NCBI GenBank assembly: GCA_038521825.1
Contig: JBCBKL010000018.1
Span: 1 to 64,000, forward strand
Source: JBCBKL01 sp038521825
GTDB taxonomy: Bacteria; Pseudomonadota; Alphaproteobacteria; Rhodobacterales; Rhodobacteraceae
Reading direction: 5' to 3'
Length of the DNA stretch: 64,000 nucleotides
Each line of letters begins with the position of its first letter. Position 1 is the stretch's first letter. Positions 1 through 9,164 of the stretch are shown here, in pieces. Under the pieces are notes generated by a model. That model was not told the DNA's origin, searched no databases, and saw only the letters and a list, made by a program, of their open reading frames with translations. The translations under genes and the position numbers were made by a program.

Positions 1-675
1 TAGATGCCCGAAGGTCTTCCTGTCAGCCATCGCTCTCGCCGCACCCGTTATTTACTGGCTATGAGGCCTGATCCTAGGCAATCGCACCGCACAATAGGGC
101 ATTCAACAGGGGTTGGACGCCCTTCACAACCCAGTCTCCAAAGGTCCTGCTACAACCCCGAATATTCGTCAGGTTGCCTCCAGCCAGTTCCACAAACGCA
201 CTTTCCGCTGCGCGGAACGAATGAAAAGCTGCATCCACCTCGCACTTATGCGCCAACAGATCCTTTGACTGTCTCGCACCTCTTTGTTCGACTTATCCAC
301 CTTTGCGGTCCACTCATCGGGTCGACACGATGCAAGAAGCACACCCAGTTTTTCGCGATCACGTTTGAGTAGTGAATCTACAGAAACTGACAGTTCCTGC
401 GTATTGCCGTCCTCAGAACGATTGAGTGGTTCATTGACATCCCGTGTCTGTGAGATTTGGACAAACTCGACGATCTGAGCACGATCAATTGCCAAGACCC
501 CGGTATCAGCGATCAAACTGTTTTCGGTGTCCCTAACCCGCTGTCTTTCCTTTGCGTTACGATCGACCAAATTGTCTGCTGGCACGTTGGCACACGATGT
601 TCTCAACAGACCGTCAAACATTCCCAATTGATTGGTATCAGCGCCACTTGAGTGGTCCAATTGCGTGCTAGTGCT
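1..675. other. Stretch without a convincing gene
   Basis: I see no recognisable gene, RNA or repeat here. One open frame on the minus strand (169-621) is listed separately with low confidence. The base and codon pattern is less regular than in the neighbouring MscS gene, which fits degenerate or non-coding sequence downstream of that gene. Confidence 0.5.
169..621 (-). CDS. Possible hypothetical protein, weak support
   Basis: This is an open frame of about 150 codons downstream of the MscS gene on the same strand. I do not recognise the product. The middle part is hydrophilic and helix-like, rich in D, R, S and L, and has no motif I can name. The ATG at 621 has only a GGGA touching the start codon. 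The frame also opens further upstream at a TTG (660). It may be a remnant or a chance open frame. No signal peptide or membrane segment is visible. Confidence 0.15.
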   Translation of the reverse strand: MFDGLLRTSCANVPADNLVDRNAKERQRVRDTENSLIADTGVLAIDRAQIVEFVQISQTRDVNEPLNRSEDGNTQELSVSVDSLLKRDREKLGVLLASCRPDEWTAKVDKSNKEVRDSQRICWRISARWMQLFIRSAQRKVRLWNWLEAT

Positions 676-2862
676 TCAGGTCGCGGGTTGTTCTGCCGAA
701 GAGGCCTCGGACGCGGCTGCGTTGATGGCCTCTTTTCGCTCGGCGGGCGTTGCGTCTTCGTTGACACGGACGGTGACCTCGCGGTTGGCAAAGCGAATGC
801 CGGCTTCTTCGAACGCGGCCCGGATGTGGTGTAGCAACTCGCGGCGGATGATGAACTGTTTGCCCGGGATCGCCTTGAACTTGACCCGCAGGATCATGGC
901 ACTGTCTTCCATCTGGATGACACCTTGGGATTTTGGCGGCTCCAGCAGACCGTCGCCCAACAGTTCATCCTCCATGAACTCGGCTCCGATGCGTTTGATG
1001 ATTTTTTTGACCTGCTGAGGATCAGTGTCAAATGTCAGGCGCAGCGGTAGTTTCATGATGACCCAGTCGCGCGAGTAATTGGTCAGTGCTGCAATGTCGC
1101 CAAAGGGAATTGTGTGAACCGCGCCGAGGTGGTGGCGTAACTGCAAACTGCGAACGGAGATCCGCTCCACAGTGCCTTTGACGGTGCCAAGGTCGATGTA
1201 TTCACCTCGGCGGAAGGCGTCATCGATCAAGAAGAACACGCCCGACACCACATCCTTGACCAATGTTTGCGCTCCGAACCCGATGGCGAGGCCGATGACA
1301 CCGGCGCCGGCAACGAGAGGTCCAACATTGACGCCCAGACTGGAGAGCGCAGCAAAGAGACAGGTCACGGCGATGACCACAAGGGCCGTTGACCGTAGAA
1401 GTGGCAGCAGTGTGGCGGTGCGGCTGGCACCGAGGCCGCCTTCGGCGTCGCCGCTCTCTTCACCGTCGTCTTGGGGTTGCTCGGCGGCAACGCGCACATC
1501 GATGATCGTGCGCAAAAAGTCCCAGATGGCCCAGCCGATGATGGCCGTGAGAAACACATTGATGATGGTTTGCAGCGCTCGGCCTGTTGTGCCGCCTGCA
1601 GCGAGCGTGGCGGGGTCAAGGCCCCAAGTCGACAGAATCATAATCAATCCGCCGGCAAACAAGAGCGCACGAGCAGCGTTGCCGATGGCCAGTTTGATCG
1701 CCTGGTCCATGTTTTGGGCGCGCAGGTAGTGGACCAGCACGCGGTAGCTGACCCACAGCCCGAGGAACACGAGCATGGTGACAAACACATTGGCAGCGAC
1801 CACATCTACATTGCCGCTGACCAGCGCGCCGCCGGTAAATACGATCCATGTGCACAAGAACGTCACACCTGTTATCGCCGCCCAGTTGCGCGACAGCATG
1901 GACACGAATGAACGTTCTTCCAACGGGGGCAGCAGGTCGGTCGTCGCGCGGTGGATCCAGTAGGTCCCGGCCAGCGCCATGGTGATCCACAGCAGTCCAA
2001 GCAGAAGGGTCAGAAGGTCGGGTGTGCCTGCGGGCGCGCCAAATTGAGCCATGACATCCGATGTGATCGCCTCGAACATCCAGAGGCCCGAGAGCCCGAG
2101 CACCACCCAATGCACGCGACGCGTGGCCTCGTCACTAAGCGCGACCAGGCGGTACATAGGCCAAGACCGGGGGAGTAGGATGTCCACGACGGACCGGACA
2201 ATCAGCACCACGGTGACAACGGCGACGTAGCTGGAGACAAAAAAGCGGATGTCGGGGTTGTGGAACAACAGGTAGAGCACCGCCATGGCCGTCAGGGCAA
2301 AGGCCACGGAACCCGACAGGGCAATGATCAGAACAAAGACTGCATCGACAATTGTCGACACCGACCCGTATGCACCCTTTCCAAGATTGCGTTCGCCAAT
2401 GACAGACTGGCGGGCCGCGCCTCGCTGCCGCCAGTAATGGCGGACGATGCCGCCAGCCACGAGGCTGATTGCCAGTGCCAGGAACGCAATCCAAACACCG
2501 CCCGCTTCGGACAGGCGCGTGAATATCGAGCCGATACCCGCCCCAAGCTCAGGCAGCTTGGCAAAGAGGGCGGCAGCGTTGGTGGTCAGTGTCTCGCCGA
2601 TGTCGCGGCTGTTGGTCAGTAACCCTTCGCCTTGGGCGGCCTCCTCAGTCCGGCGGGTTGCGAATTCGGCAATCAGGATGTCGCGCACCTGCTCATCGCT
2701 CAACCGCCCCAGCATAGCCTGAAACTCGGCGTCCGTGAGGTCGGCGGACAGATCAACACTGGTGTCCTGAGCGTGCACGGCAGGCGCCTGCACCAAGGCG
2801 ACCAGCAGCAGTCCGATTGCCCAAAGCGTCGCACCCTTTCGAAAGGTCGATTGAAGTTTCAT
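676..2862 (-). CDS. MscS-family mechanosensitive channel
   Basis: A large MscS-type channel of 728 residues, far longer than E. coli MscS. An N-terminal signal peptide (hydrophobic core near residues 10-30, ending AVHA) is followed by a short periplasmic helical region and many transmembrane segments between about residues 105 and 520. The conserved MscS core follows, with the glycine/alanine-rich pore helix (GLAIGFGAQ) and the downstream beta domain (VSGVFFLIDDAFRRGEYI). Family knowledge: it releases solutes on hypo-osmotic shock. I chose the ATG at 2862 because GGGGGACGGA precedes it and the signal peptide begins there. An upstream in-frame extension to 2952 has no such support. It is a single gene, and the next gene upstream is separately regulated. 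Confidence 0.9.
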   Translation of the reverse strand: MKLQSTFRKGATLWAIGLLLVALVQAPAVHAQDTSVDLSADLTDAEFQAMLGRLSDEQVRDILIAEFATRRTEEAAQGEGLLTNSRDIGETLTTNAAALFAKLPELGAGIGSIFTRLSEAGGVWIAFLALAISLVAGGIVRHYWRQRGAARQSVIGERNLGKGAYGSVSTIVDAVFVLIIALSGSVAFALTAMAVLYLLFHNPDIRFFVSSYVAVVTVVLIVRSVVDILLPRSWPMYRLVALSDEATRRVHWVVLGLSGLWMFEAITSDVMAQFGAPAGTPDLLTLLLGLLWITMALAGTYWIHRATTDLLPPLEERSFVSMLSRNWAAITGVTFLCTWIVFTGGALVSGNVDVVAANVFVTMLVFLGLWVSYRVLVHYLRAQNMDQAIKLAIGNAARALLFAGGLIMILSTWGLDPATLAAGGTTGRALQTIINVFLTAIIGWAIWDFLRTIIDVRVAAEQPQDDGEESGDAEGGLGASRTATLLPLLRSTALVVIAVTCLFAALSSLGVNVGPLVAGAGVIGLAIGFGAQTLVKDVVSGVFFLIDDAFRRGEYIDLGTVKGTVERISVRSLQLRHHLGAVHTIPFGDIAALTNYSRDWVIMKLPLRLTFDTDPQQVKKIIKRIGAEFMEDELLGDGLLEPPKSQGVIQMEDSAMILRVKFKAIPGKQFIIRRELLHHIRAAFEEAGIRFANREVTVRVNEDATPAERKEAINAAASEASSAEQPAT

Positions 2863-3027
2863 TCCGTCCCCCTGGCGGCCTTTGGCACCGGATGCCGTGC
2901 GTGTTGCGCAGTCATGTGACACAAACTGCTTTGCGCCGCCAACGCAAGTCAATGACGACAGGGCGTTTTGCGACGCCGGTCGAGTCGAAGCCGCGCGCTG
3001 ATCCCGTCGGGCCGGCGCGCGGATCCA

Positions 3028-3804
3028 TCAGAACATCCCGTTCTCGTGGGCCATGGCAACTGGTACCTCCTGCAATACGTCCCAATGTTCGGCAATTTTG
3101 CCACTCTCGACGCGGAACAGATCATAGATCGCTACAGGCTTGTCGCCCCATGTTCCTTCTGCCTGAGTAAGGACGAAATTGCCCTCGCCGATCACGCGAT
3201 GCAGGGTGGTGTTCTTGATCTCTCCCAGCACCGCCTTGAGCGCGTCGGGGCCGTCTGCGACGACCGGATTGTGTTGAACGTAAATCCCGTCACGGATGTA
3301 GTCGTCCATCCTGTCAGTGTCCTGATTCATCAGGACAGTGCGGACAAATTCTTCGACCAACGCCTTGTTCTGCGCCGTTTTGTCCAGGTCTGTGACCTCT
3401 GTCATGCCGTCCGTCTGGCTTCGTCCGCTGGTCGTCTCAGCGTGCACCGGAATAATTGCGTCCCAGTGTTCGGCGACTTTGCCATCTTCCATACGCCACA
3501 GGTCAAAGGCGACAACCTCTTCGGCGCCAAATACGGTCGCGTTGTGATAGGTTGTGTGTGTCAGGAGCATATCACCGTCTTCGAGAATACGGTGGGTGGT
3601 GTAACCAAACCCTGTCTCTTTCAGCACCGGCAGCAGACCGATCACCGCGTCGATCCCTGTCGCAACGTGCGGGTTATGCTGGATGTAGCTCTGCGCATAG
3701 AGCGCGCGCATCTGGGTCTCGTCAAAGTCACGGAAGAGCGCATTCATCGCGCGTTGCAGGGTGATCTTGGCAGGTGTCGTCGGCACTGTGGTCGATTGGG
3801 ACAT
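3028..3804 (-). CDS. Tandem SnoaL-like protein (two fused domains)
   Basis: 258 residues made of two homologous SnoaL/NTF2-fold halves. Each half has the signature YxQHNP followed 70-90 residues later by EHWD (first half YIQHNP...AEHWDA, second half YVQHNP...AEHWDV). This places it with the predicted SnoaL-like aldol-condensation/cyclase group (COG4922-like). It has no signal peptide. It is the last gene of a minus-strand run that starts at 7000. The first gene of that run (6224-7000) is a paralogue of identical length and layout. The substrate is unknown. The NTF2 fold binds small hydrophobic molecules, so a lactone, quinone or polyketide-like ligand is only a guess. Confidence 0.85.
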   Translation of the reverse strand: MSQSTTVPTTPAKITLQRAMNALFRDFDETQMRALYAQSYIQHNPHVATGIDAVIGLLPVLKETGFGYTTHRILEDGDMLLTHTTYHNATVFGAEEVVAFDLWRMEDGKVAEHWDAIIPVHAETTSGRSQTDGMTEVTDLDKTAQNKALVEEFVRTVLMNQDTDRMDDYIRDGIYVQHNPVVADGPDALKAVLGEIKNTTLHRVIGEGNFVLTQAEGTWGDKPVAIYDLFRVESGKIAEHWDVLQEVPVAMAHENGMF

Positions 3805-3894
3805 GAGCGTTTGGTCCTCTCGGTGCGGTGGAGTTTGTTTCGTGAGTGGTGGCGTTGTTTGATACGGTTTGTCTCGACGGCTGCGGCTGGAAAT

Positions 3895-4638
3895 TCAGAC
3901 GCTCATCCCGCCGTCGATGATCATGCGGGCCCCCGTAATAAACCCGGCCTCTGGCCCGACCAGAAAGGACGCGAGTGCTGCGACTTCGCCCGCTTGCCCA
4001 TAACGTTCCAGCGGCACCCGCCCCTTGATCAGGGTGGCAAGGTCGGTCTGATCGGGGTTCATGTCGGTGTCCACGGGGCCGGGAACGATGGCGTTGATGG
4101 TGATGCCTTTGGGACCAAGATCGCGCGCCCACCCTTGAACGAACCCGTTCACCGCCGCTTTGCTTGCCCCATAGAGCGCGAGCCCCGGCACAAAGTAGTC
4201 ATTAGCAATGGTTGCCGTGACGGCAACGATCCGACTGCCCGGGGACATGACCGCCGCAGCCGCTTTGATGATCTCAAAGTTGGCTCGAACATTGATGTCA
4301 AAGACCGCGCTGTAATCTTTGATATCGAGGCTGTCGATCGGTTTGGAGATGTTGATCCCGGCGTTCGAGACAAGGATGTCCAGCTTGCCATGATGCGTCA
4401 CGGCGTCGGCCACGGCGGCAGCGCTTGCTCCGATCTCGCGCGCATCGGCTTGAATGGCGCGGGCCTGTCCGCCAGCCTGTACGATCTCCTGCACAACCGC
4501 CTCCGCCACATCCTGCGCGCCAACATAGGTCAGGGTCACGGCGGCCCCTTCGGCGGCCAGTCGTTTGGCAATGACCGCGCCGATGCCGCGACTGGCACCT
4601 GTGATCAGCGCGCTTTTGCCCGCGAGTTTCCGTTCCAT
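3895..4638 (-). CDS. SDR-family oxidoreductase
   Basis: Classical short-chain dehydrogenase of 247 residues. The Rossmann glycine motif TGASRGIG is near residue 15, NAG near residue 90, the active-site YGASKAAV near residue 150, and a PGPVDTDM loop near residue 185. It probably uses NADP(H), given the basic residue after the glycine motif. The ATG at 4638 has AGGGA five to ten bases upstream. A TTG 15 bases earlier overlaps the previous gene and is less likely. It lies 11 bases after the zinc-type dehydrogenase gene, so the two are surely co-transcribed. The substrate cannot be told from sequence. Confidence 0.88.
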   Translation of the reverse strand: MERKLAGKSALITGASRGIGAVIAKRLAAEGAAVTLTYVGAQDVAEAVVQEIVQAGGQARAIQADAREIGASAAAVADAVTHHGKLDILVSNAGINISKPIDSLDIKDYSAVFDINVRANFEIIKAAAAVMSPGSRIVAVTATIANDYFVPGLALYGASKAAVNGFVQGWARDLGPKGITINAIVPGPVDTDMNPDQTDLATLIKGRVPLERYGQAGEVAALASFLVGPEAGFITGARMIIDGGMSV

Positions 4639-4649
4639 TCCCTGTTCCC

Positions 4650-5666
4650 TCAATTGATCGTTATCGTGATTTTGCCAAAGGCATTGCCGGCCTGAAGGGC
4701 GTCAAACGCCGCCGGTGCGTCGGCAAAGTCAAAGCGCTGGTGTACCGGGATTTCGATGTTGTTCTGAACCACAGCGGCCACGACACGTTCCAGCAGGGTG
4801 CGCGAGCCGACCATGATCGGCACGATACGCACACCACTCAGCATCAGGTCGAGTATGCTGACGGCAGGCCCCTCCACGCCCTTGAGACCAATTTGCGCAA
4901 CGGTCCCGTTTTGGGCTGCGGCGCGAACGGCAGTGGCAATTGAGGGCGGTCCGGCGGTTTCTACCACCACATCTGCGCCGTGCCCGCCGGTCGCCTCCTT
5001 TACCGCGGCATCCCAATCGGGCCTGTCGCGATAGTTGACGCCGAAATCCGCGCCGAGATCTGCCGCCTGCGCCAGTTTGGCAGGATCGGACGAGGTGACG
5101 CCAACACCCGCGCCAGCGACCTTGGCCAGCAGAAGCGCGATGAGCGAAACCGTTCCGGTGCCAGTCGTAAGGGCAGTCTGGCCCGGCTTTAACTGCCCGA
5201 CCTCAAAAAGCGCGTTCCATGCGGTCACAGCAGCGCAGGGCAGGCAGGCCGCCTGCGCAAAGGAGATGCCATCGGGAAGCGGCACGAGCGCGCGCGCGTC
5301 AAAGACGCGATCCTGCGCCAGCACGCCTTGCGACGCTTCGCCATGGGCGAAAACGCCCATATATGGCTCGAACGCGCCGCTTTGGTGCGCCGGATTGAAG
5401 GTGACGACAACCCGGTCGCCGACGGCCACGCCGGTCACGTCCTGCGCGACTTCCGTCACGACTCCGGCGGTGTCGGAGAGCGGCACCAACTCGGGCGCCG
5501 TCTCAACCGGCGACATGCCATAGGCCACCATAAGATCGCGCGCGTTCAAGGACCACGCCTTGAGCGCGACGCGGGCCTGGCCGGGCAAGAGCCCGGTTTC
5601 GGGAGCGTCCTTGAGAGAAAGCGATGCGATCCCGTCACCGGGGGTCAACGTCCAGTTTTGCGTCAT
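4650..5666 (-). CDS. MDR-family NAD(P)-dependent alcohol dehydrogenase / quinone oxidoreductase
   Basis: 338 residues with the medium-chain dehydrogenase/reductase layout. A GroES-like N-terminal half contains GDRVVVTFNP near residue 105. A Rossmann half has a glycine-rich TTGTGTVSLIALLLAK motif near residue 165. The usual catalytic-zinc cysteine and structural-zinc cysteine cluster are not evident, so a quinone-oxidoreductase-like, zinc-independent enzyme is more likely than a true alcohol dehydrogenase. TAAGGAA sits properly upstream of the ATG. The gene lies between SnoaL-type genes and an SDR in one operon, which suggests reduction of a shared carbonyl or quinone substrate. Confidence 0.87.
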   Translation of the reverse strand: MTQNWTLTPGDGIASLSLKDAPETGLLPGQARVALKAWSLNARDLMVAYGMSPVETAPELVPLSDTAGVVTEVAQDVTGVAVGDRVVVTFNPAHQSGAFEPYMGVFAHGEASQGVLAQDRVFDARALVPLPDGISFAQAACLPCAAVTAWNALFEVGQLKPGQTALTTGTGTVSLIALLLAKVAGAGVGVTSSDPAKLAQAADLGADFGVNYRDRPDWDAAVKEATGGHGADVVVETAGPPSIATAVRAAAQNGTVAQIGLKGVEGPAVSILDLMLSGVRIVPIMVGSRTLLERVVAAVVQNNIEIPVHQRFDFADAPAAFDALQAGNAFGKITITIN

Positions 5667-5727
5667 ATGCGTTCCTTAGGATTGTGTGATTGCGCAGGAT
5701 CGATGCCCCCGACCCGTGCTGGACCGT

Positions 5728-6192
5728 TCATTCCGATTTGTTGAACGCGTAGCGTGCGATTTTCCAAACACCCTCGATCCGTTCGAAGACCCAAAGTTCG
5801 CGGTTGATTTCGGGCACGGTTTGGTTCGAGGCCTTGATGAGGCGTGTGCCCGTCGAGGTGGTGGTGGCGTAAGCCTTCCCGCCGGACACGACGATGTCGT
5901 GGGGATCGATGGCGAATTCCAGATTGATGGTCAGCGCACTGAAGGCAAAGGCATAGAAGCCGGTTATGGCCTCCTTGCCTTCGAAGGCGTCGAACCGGTC
6001 GGGGAACAACACCGCGTCGTCCGTGTAGAGGCTGCCAAGACCCGTCGCATCGCTCTGGTTCACATAGCTCTGATAGCTGCGCAGGACGTGGATGATCGTG
6101 TCCGTGTCGTTGTGACCGTCGGCCTGTGCGGACGCCGCAGACAGCGGCGCAAGGATGACGCCGAGCCATGCCAGCCGGTGCAGCAGTTTCAT
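5728..6192 (-). CDS. Exported SnoaL/DUF4440-like protein
   Basis: 154 residues. A Sec signal peptide (MKLLHRLAWLGVILAPLSAA, cleavage near SAQA) precedes a single NTF2-fold domain of the SgcJ/EcaC/DUF4440 type, with YTDDAVLFPDRFDAFEGKEA near residue 60 and a C-terminal RELWVFERIEGVWKIARYA strand. The ATG at 6192 has AAAGGA about ten bases upstream. A reading frame upstream overlaps the preceding gene and lacks a signal peptide start. It is the only exported member of this operon, so part of the pathway may act in the periplasm. Its enzymatic role is unknown. Confidence 0.82.
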   Translation of the reverse strand: MKLLHRLAWLGVILAPLSAASAQADGHNDTDTIIHVLRSYQSYVNQSDATGLGSLYTDDAVLFPDRFDAFEGKEAITGFYAFAFSALTINLEFAIDPHDIVVSGGKAYATTTSTGTRLIKASNQTVPEINRELWVFERIEGVWKIARYAFNKSE

Positions 6193-6223
6193 GCGGTGTT
6201 CCTTTGTCTGTGCGGTGGAGTCA

Positions 6224-7000
6224 TCAGAACTTTCCATTGCCGTGAGCCATCTCGGTCGGGATTGGCTCGATGGTGTCCCAGTGTTCGACAATCATCCCGT
6301 CCTCGACCCGCCAGAGGTCAAAGAAGGCCGTGGGCACATCACCCACCGCGCCTTCGGTCATTGTGAATACAAAGTTGCCTTCGGCCACGATCATGTGCGC
6401 TTCTGAGAAGGAGAACCCCTGTCCAGCTTCCTGGAGTTGGGCAAAGGCTGCGCCCAGCGCTGCGAGCCCGTCGGGCACCAGCGGGTTATGCTGATGATAG
6501 GCGCCCGGTGTAGCGATGATGTAGTTGGGTGCCTTTTCCAGCTCTCCGTTCAAGAAGACGTCCGTGATAAACCCGGTGACAACCGCTTTGTTCGCCGTCG
6601 TCTTGTCCAAATCCGTGATCTCAGTCGGGCCATCAGTCATGGACCGTCCAGACGCCGTTTCGCCGGGTGGGACCTGCAGGTTGTCCCAGTGTTCGACCAG
6701 CACGCCGTCATCGACGCGGAACACGTCGAATGACACAAGCGTTGGCGCGCCAAAGGCGTCCGCGTTTTCAAAGGTGTTGTGGGCGACAACGATATCGCCT
6801 TCGGCGATGACCCGATGTGTTGTTACAGTCAGCCCGGTCTCTTTGGCCATCGGGATCAGGTTCAACAGACCGTCGGCCCCGGTGGGGATCACCGGGTTGT
6901 GCTGGATATAATCGGGTGCCAGCAGTTCCCGTGCCACGTCGACGTCGTAGTCAACGAAAACGGCGGTCACGAGAGCGACGACAAGCTCTTGGGGGGTCAT
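6224..7000 (-). CDS. Tandem SnoaL-like protein, paralogue of the 3028-3804 gene
   Basis: 258 residues, again two fused SnoaL-like halves with YIQHNP...VEHWDN and YHQHNP...VEHWDT. Length and domain order match the gene at 3028-3804, so one probably arose from the other by gene duplication after the domain fusion. The start is the ATG at 7000 with AAAGGA eight bases upstream. It is the first gene of the minus-strand operon, directly facing the HxlR gene across a short region rich in inverted repeats. It is cytoplasmic. The function is unknown beyond the fold. Confidence 0.85.
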   Translation of the reverse strand: MTPQELVVALVTAVFVDYDVDVARELLAPDYIQHNPVIPTGADGLLNLIPMAKETGLTVTTHRVIAEGDIVVAHNTFENADAFGAPTLVSFDVFRVDDGVLVEHWDNLQVPPGETASGRSMTDGPTEITDLDKTTANKAVVTGFITDVFLNGELEKAPNYIIATPGAYHQHNPLVPDGLAALGAAFAQLQEAGQGFSFSEAHMIVAEGNFVFTMTEGAVGDVPTAFFDLWRVEDGMIVEHWDTIEPIPTEMAHGNGKF

Positions 7001-7032
7001 GGTGTGTCCTTTCGACTCATCTGTGAAATCTA

Positions 7033-7099
7033 AGGTATCCATTTCGCACCAAGGCACAATTACGCACTTTTTAGATACGTCGTATGGTTTGGGATACCT
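7033..7099. promoter_or_regulatory. Candidate operators in the divergent HxlR/SnoaL intergenic region
   Basis: Seen directly: AGGTATCC at 7033-7040 and its exact inverse GGATACCT at 7092-7099 bracket the region. Between them, at 7075-7085, lies the perfect odd palindrome ATACGTCGTAT. HxlR-type regulators bind short palindromes beside their own divergent genes, so these are candidate operators. No strong sigma-70 promoter could be fixed by eye. Confidence 0.5.
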
Positions 7100-7185
7100 G
7101 ATGCGTGAAAGGTGGCTTGATCCGAGGCCACGAAGTATGCGACGCGTTGCTGGTGCGAATTAGGAACGAAGGCTTAGTAACAAAA

Positions 7186-7560
7186 ATGCTCCCCATCGGC
7201 GTTCACAGCGAGGCAGAGGCGTTGCTCTGCCCGATCCGCACGGTCCTTTCGAAGGTGACGGGCAAATGGCAGATCATTATTGTGCTGGCGCTCGAGGACG
7301 GGCCTTTGCGCTTCGGCGAGTTGAAGCGCACGATCGGGGACGTGACACAGCGCGTGCTGACCGAGAATTTGCGAAGCCTGCAGCGTGATGGATATCTGAC
7401 GCGTACGGTCCATCCGGGCCCGCCTGTTGCGGTCTCCTACGAACTGACGGATTTAGGCGGCGAATTGGTCTCTCTGCTGACGCCCATCGTCCAATGGGCG
7501 GACAGCAATATGGAAACCGTCAAAGCGGCACGACTGGACTACGAAGAGGCAAGTGTTTGA
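7186..7560 (+). CDS. HxlR-family transcriptional regulator
   Basis: About 124 residues from the ATG at 7186. A GTG at 7105 in the same frame would add 27 residues with no family similarity. It has the HxlR winged-helix pattern: ALLCPIRTVL, then GKWQIIIVLAL, LRFGELKRTIGDVTQRVLTENLR, and a C-terminal YELTDLGGELVSLLTPIVQWA. The conserved cysteine before the GKW motif (residue 15 here) is present. In YodB/HypR-type members that cysteine senses quinones, aldehydes or other electrophiles. It is divergent from the SnoaL/MDR/SDR operon and almost certainly its local regulator. The Shine-Dalgarno sequence is weak (AGGAACGAAGG lies rather far upstream). Confidence 0.88.
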   Translation: MLPIGVHSEAEALLCPIRTVLSKVTGKWQIIIVLALEDGPLRFGELKRTIGDVTQRVLTENLRSLQRDGYLTRTVHPGPPVAVSYELTDLGGELVSLLTPIVQWADSNMETVKAARLDYEEASV

Positions 7561-7750
7561 ACAAAAGCCTTGCCGCGTATCGTTCTTGTTTGCTTTGGAA
7601 CTCGACAATCTTGGAAGCTCGAGTGCACTTTAGATGGCGCTCAAATGTCATCCGCTGATCGATTTGCGTTGGTCTAAACAGATACACCGTCACGCGGCAC
7701 ATTGCTGGTCGACGCCCCTCGATCTGTTGCTTCGGACTCTGATCAGCCGC

Positions 7751-8662
7751 TCAAAGACAACTTAGTTGTGACTTGATCCACTGCGTCTGCGGGTCAGCGT
7801 CGTTGCGACGGTGCCAGACAACTGACACAGGAAAAGACGGCAAATCGAGCGGTGGCTTTTGGGTCGCAAGACCAAAGCGGTCCGCAAAGGCTTGGGCCAC
7901 GCGTGCGGGTAGCGTCACCAACGCATCCGATGCTGCCGCGGCTGCGAGTGCGGGCAGGAAGGCGGGCAGCCCCAGGACGACACGGCGTTCACGGCCAATA
8001 CTCTTGAGTTGAAGGTCCACGACACCGTGAAGCTGGGCGCTCGGAGATGTCAGGATGTGGTCCATCGCGCAATAGGTATCAAGATCGAGAGATCTTTCGC
8101 TCGATAGAACTTCGGTGTTTCCTGCAACAAGATAGCTATCCTCATAAAGAACCTCGCTCCGACAGGTCTTCGGTACCTCTTGGAAGAATCCAAGCGCCAG
8201 TTCAACTTCGCCATCTTGCAAAGCCTCTATGGCCGCATTGCGCCCGTACGGAATAACCGAGAGATCGAGGCCGGGAACCATCTGACGAAGCCGCGCCGCC
8301 AAAGTTGGAACAAGCACCGCCTGCTCAGCATGCATGGCCGCTAAACGCACCACCCCGGTCGCAGTCATCGGATCGAACGAGCGCGCAACTCCAAGAGCTC
8401 CCCGCAACGTTTCGACGGCATCGGCAATCGGAGCCTCCAGCGCAAGTGCGGTGGCCGTGGGCTCCATGCCGTGTGGGCGTCGAAGGAACAGGTCATCCCC
8501 AAAAACGCCGCGCAACCGCTTCAAAGCTTGGCTGATTGCCGATTGCGTCAGGCCCAGCTCATGCGCCACATCCAACGCCTTGCGGTGTTTGAGCATGCCA
8601 AGGAACACCAACAGCAAAGTCAGGTCCAGCCGCCTAAGTTCCGATTTGCTTAATTCTGACAT
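7751..8662 (-). CDS. LysR-family transcriptional regulator
   Basis: 303 residues. The N-terminal HTH (residues about 12-70: LTLLLVFLGMLKHRKALDVA, LTQSAISQALKRLR, FGDDLFLRRPHGMEPT) is followed by a periplasmic-binding-like effector domain. It belongs to the NodD/LeuO-like branch by its DLFLRRPHGMEPT wing. It is divergent from the exported cupin gene at 8751 with 88 bases between them, so that gene is a likely target. The effector is unknown. Confidence 0.9.
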   Translation of the reverse strand: MSELSKSELRRLDLTLLLVFLGMLKHRKALDVAHELGLTQSAISQALKRLRGVFGDDLFLRRPHGMEPTATALALEAPIADAVETLRGALGVARSFDPMTATGVVRLAAMHAEQAVLVPTLAARLRQMVPGLDLSVIPYGRNAAIEALQDGEVELALGFFQEVPKTCRSEVLYEDSYLVAGNTEVLSSERSLDLDTYCAMDHILTSPSAQLHGVVDLQLKSIGRERRVVLGLPAFLPALAAAAASDALVTLPARVAQAFADRFGLATQKPPLDLPSFPVSVVWHRRNDADPQTQWIKSQLSCL

Positions 8663-8750
8663 GAATGCATTTCGTTTTTTATCATTCGAGATTCCTAATA
8701 CCCAGACTCCACGAATACAGCAAACCCAAATTCATCGGAGCACTCGCACC

Positions 8751-9164
8751 ATGCTGAAATCACTTGTAATCGCAGCCACCCTCTGTGCCATCGGCACGCT
8801 CGCAAATGCTGAAGACGGGCGAATTTTCAGCTTCGACGACGTCGACTGGCAGCCCGCAGGTGTCGAGGGCGCAGAGTATGCGATCCTCTGGGGCAGCGTG
8901 GAAGACAGCACCGCGATCTTTGCCTATCGGCTGCAACCGGGCGCGGTTATCCCCTCGCACACCCATCCCAACGACTACTGGGGTCTCTCCGTTCAGGGGC
9001 GTTGGATCCACTTGGACGCAGACGGAAACGAAGAGATCCACGGACAGGAAGCCTATGCCTATATCAGGGGAGGAGATGTCCACGGCGACAGCTGTGCCGG
9101 CCCCGAGGCTTGCATCAATATCGTCGACTCCGATGGTCCCAGTAAGACCGTCTTCGTCGATTGA
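8751..9164 (+). CDS. Exported cupin-domain protein
   Basis: 137 residues. The signal peptide is MLKSLVIAATLCAIGTLANA, cleaved before EDG. The rest is a single cupin with the metal-site pattern HTHPNDYWGLSVQGRW and a second motif around GGDVHGDSC. The cupin resembles ChrR/DUF4437-type domains. The two cysteines near the C-terminus (SCAGPEAC) could form a disulfide in the periplasm. The ATG at 8751 has CGGAG upstream. The frame is open far upstream, but that part is antisense to the LysR gene. It is divergent from LysR. The role is unknown, possibly a small-molecule sensor or isomerase. Confidence 0.8.
   Translation: MLKSLVIAATLCAIGTLANAEDGRIFSFDDVDWQPAGVEGAEYAILWGSVEDSTAIFAYRLQPGAVIPSHTHPNDYWGLSVQGRWIHLDADGNEEIHGQEAYAYIRGGDVHGDSCAGPEACINIVDSDGPSKTVFVD

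Noticed and set aside
2968..4695. A 575-codon plus-strand open frame
   Set aside because: It is the antisense of the SnoaL gene and the SDR gene, both of which have clear family motifs and ribosome sites. It shows no domain of its own.
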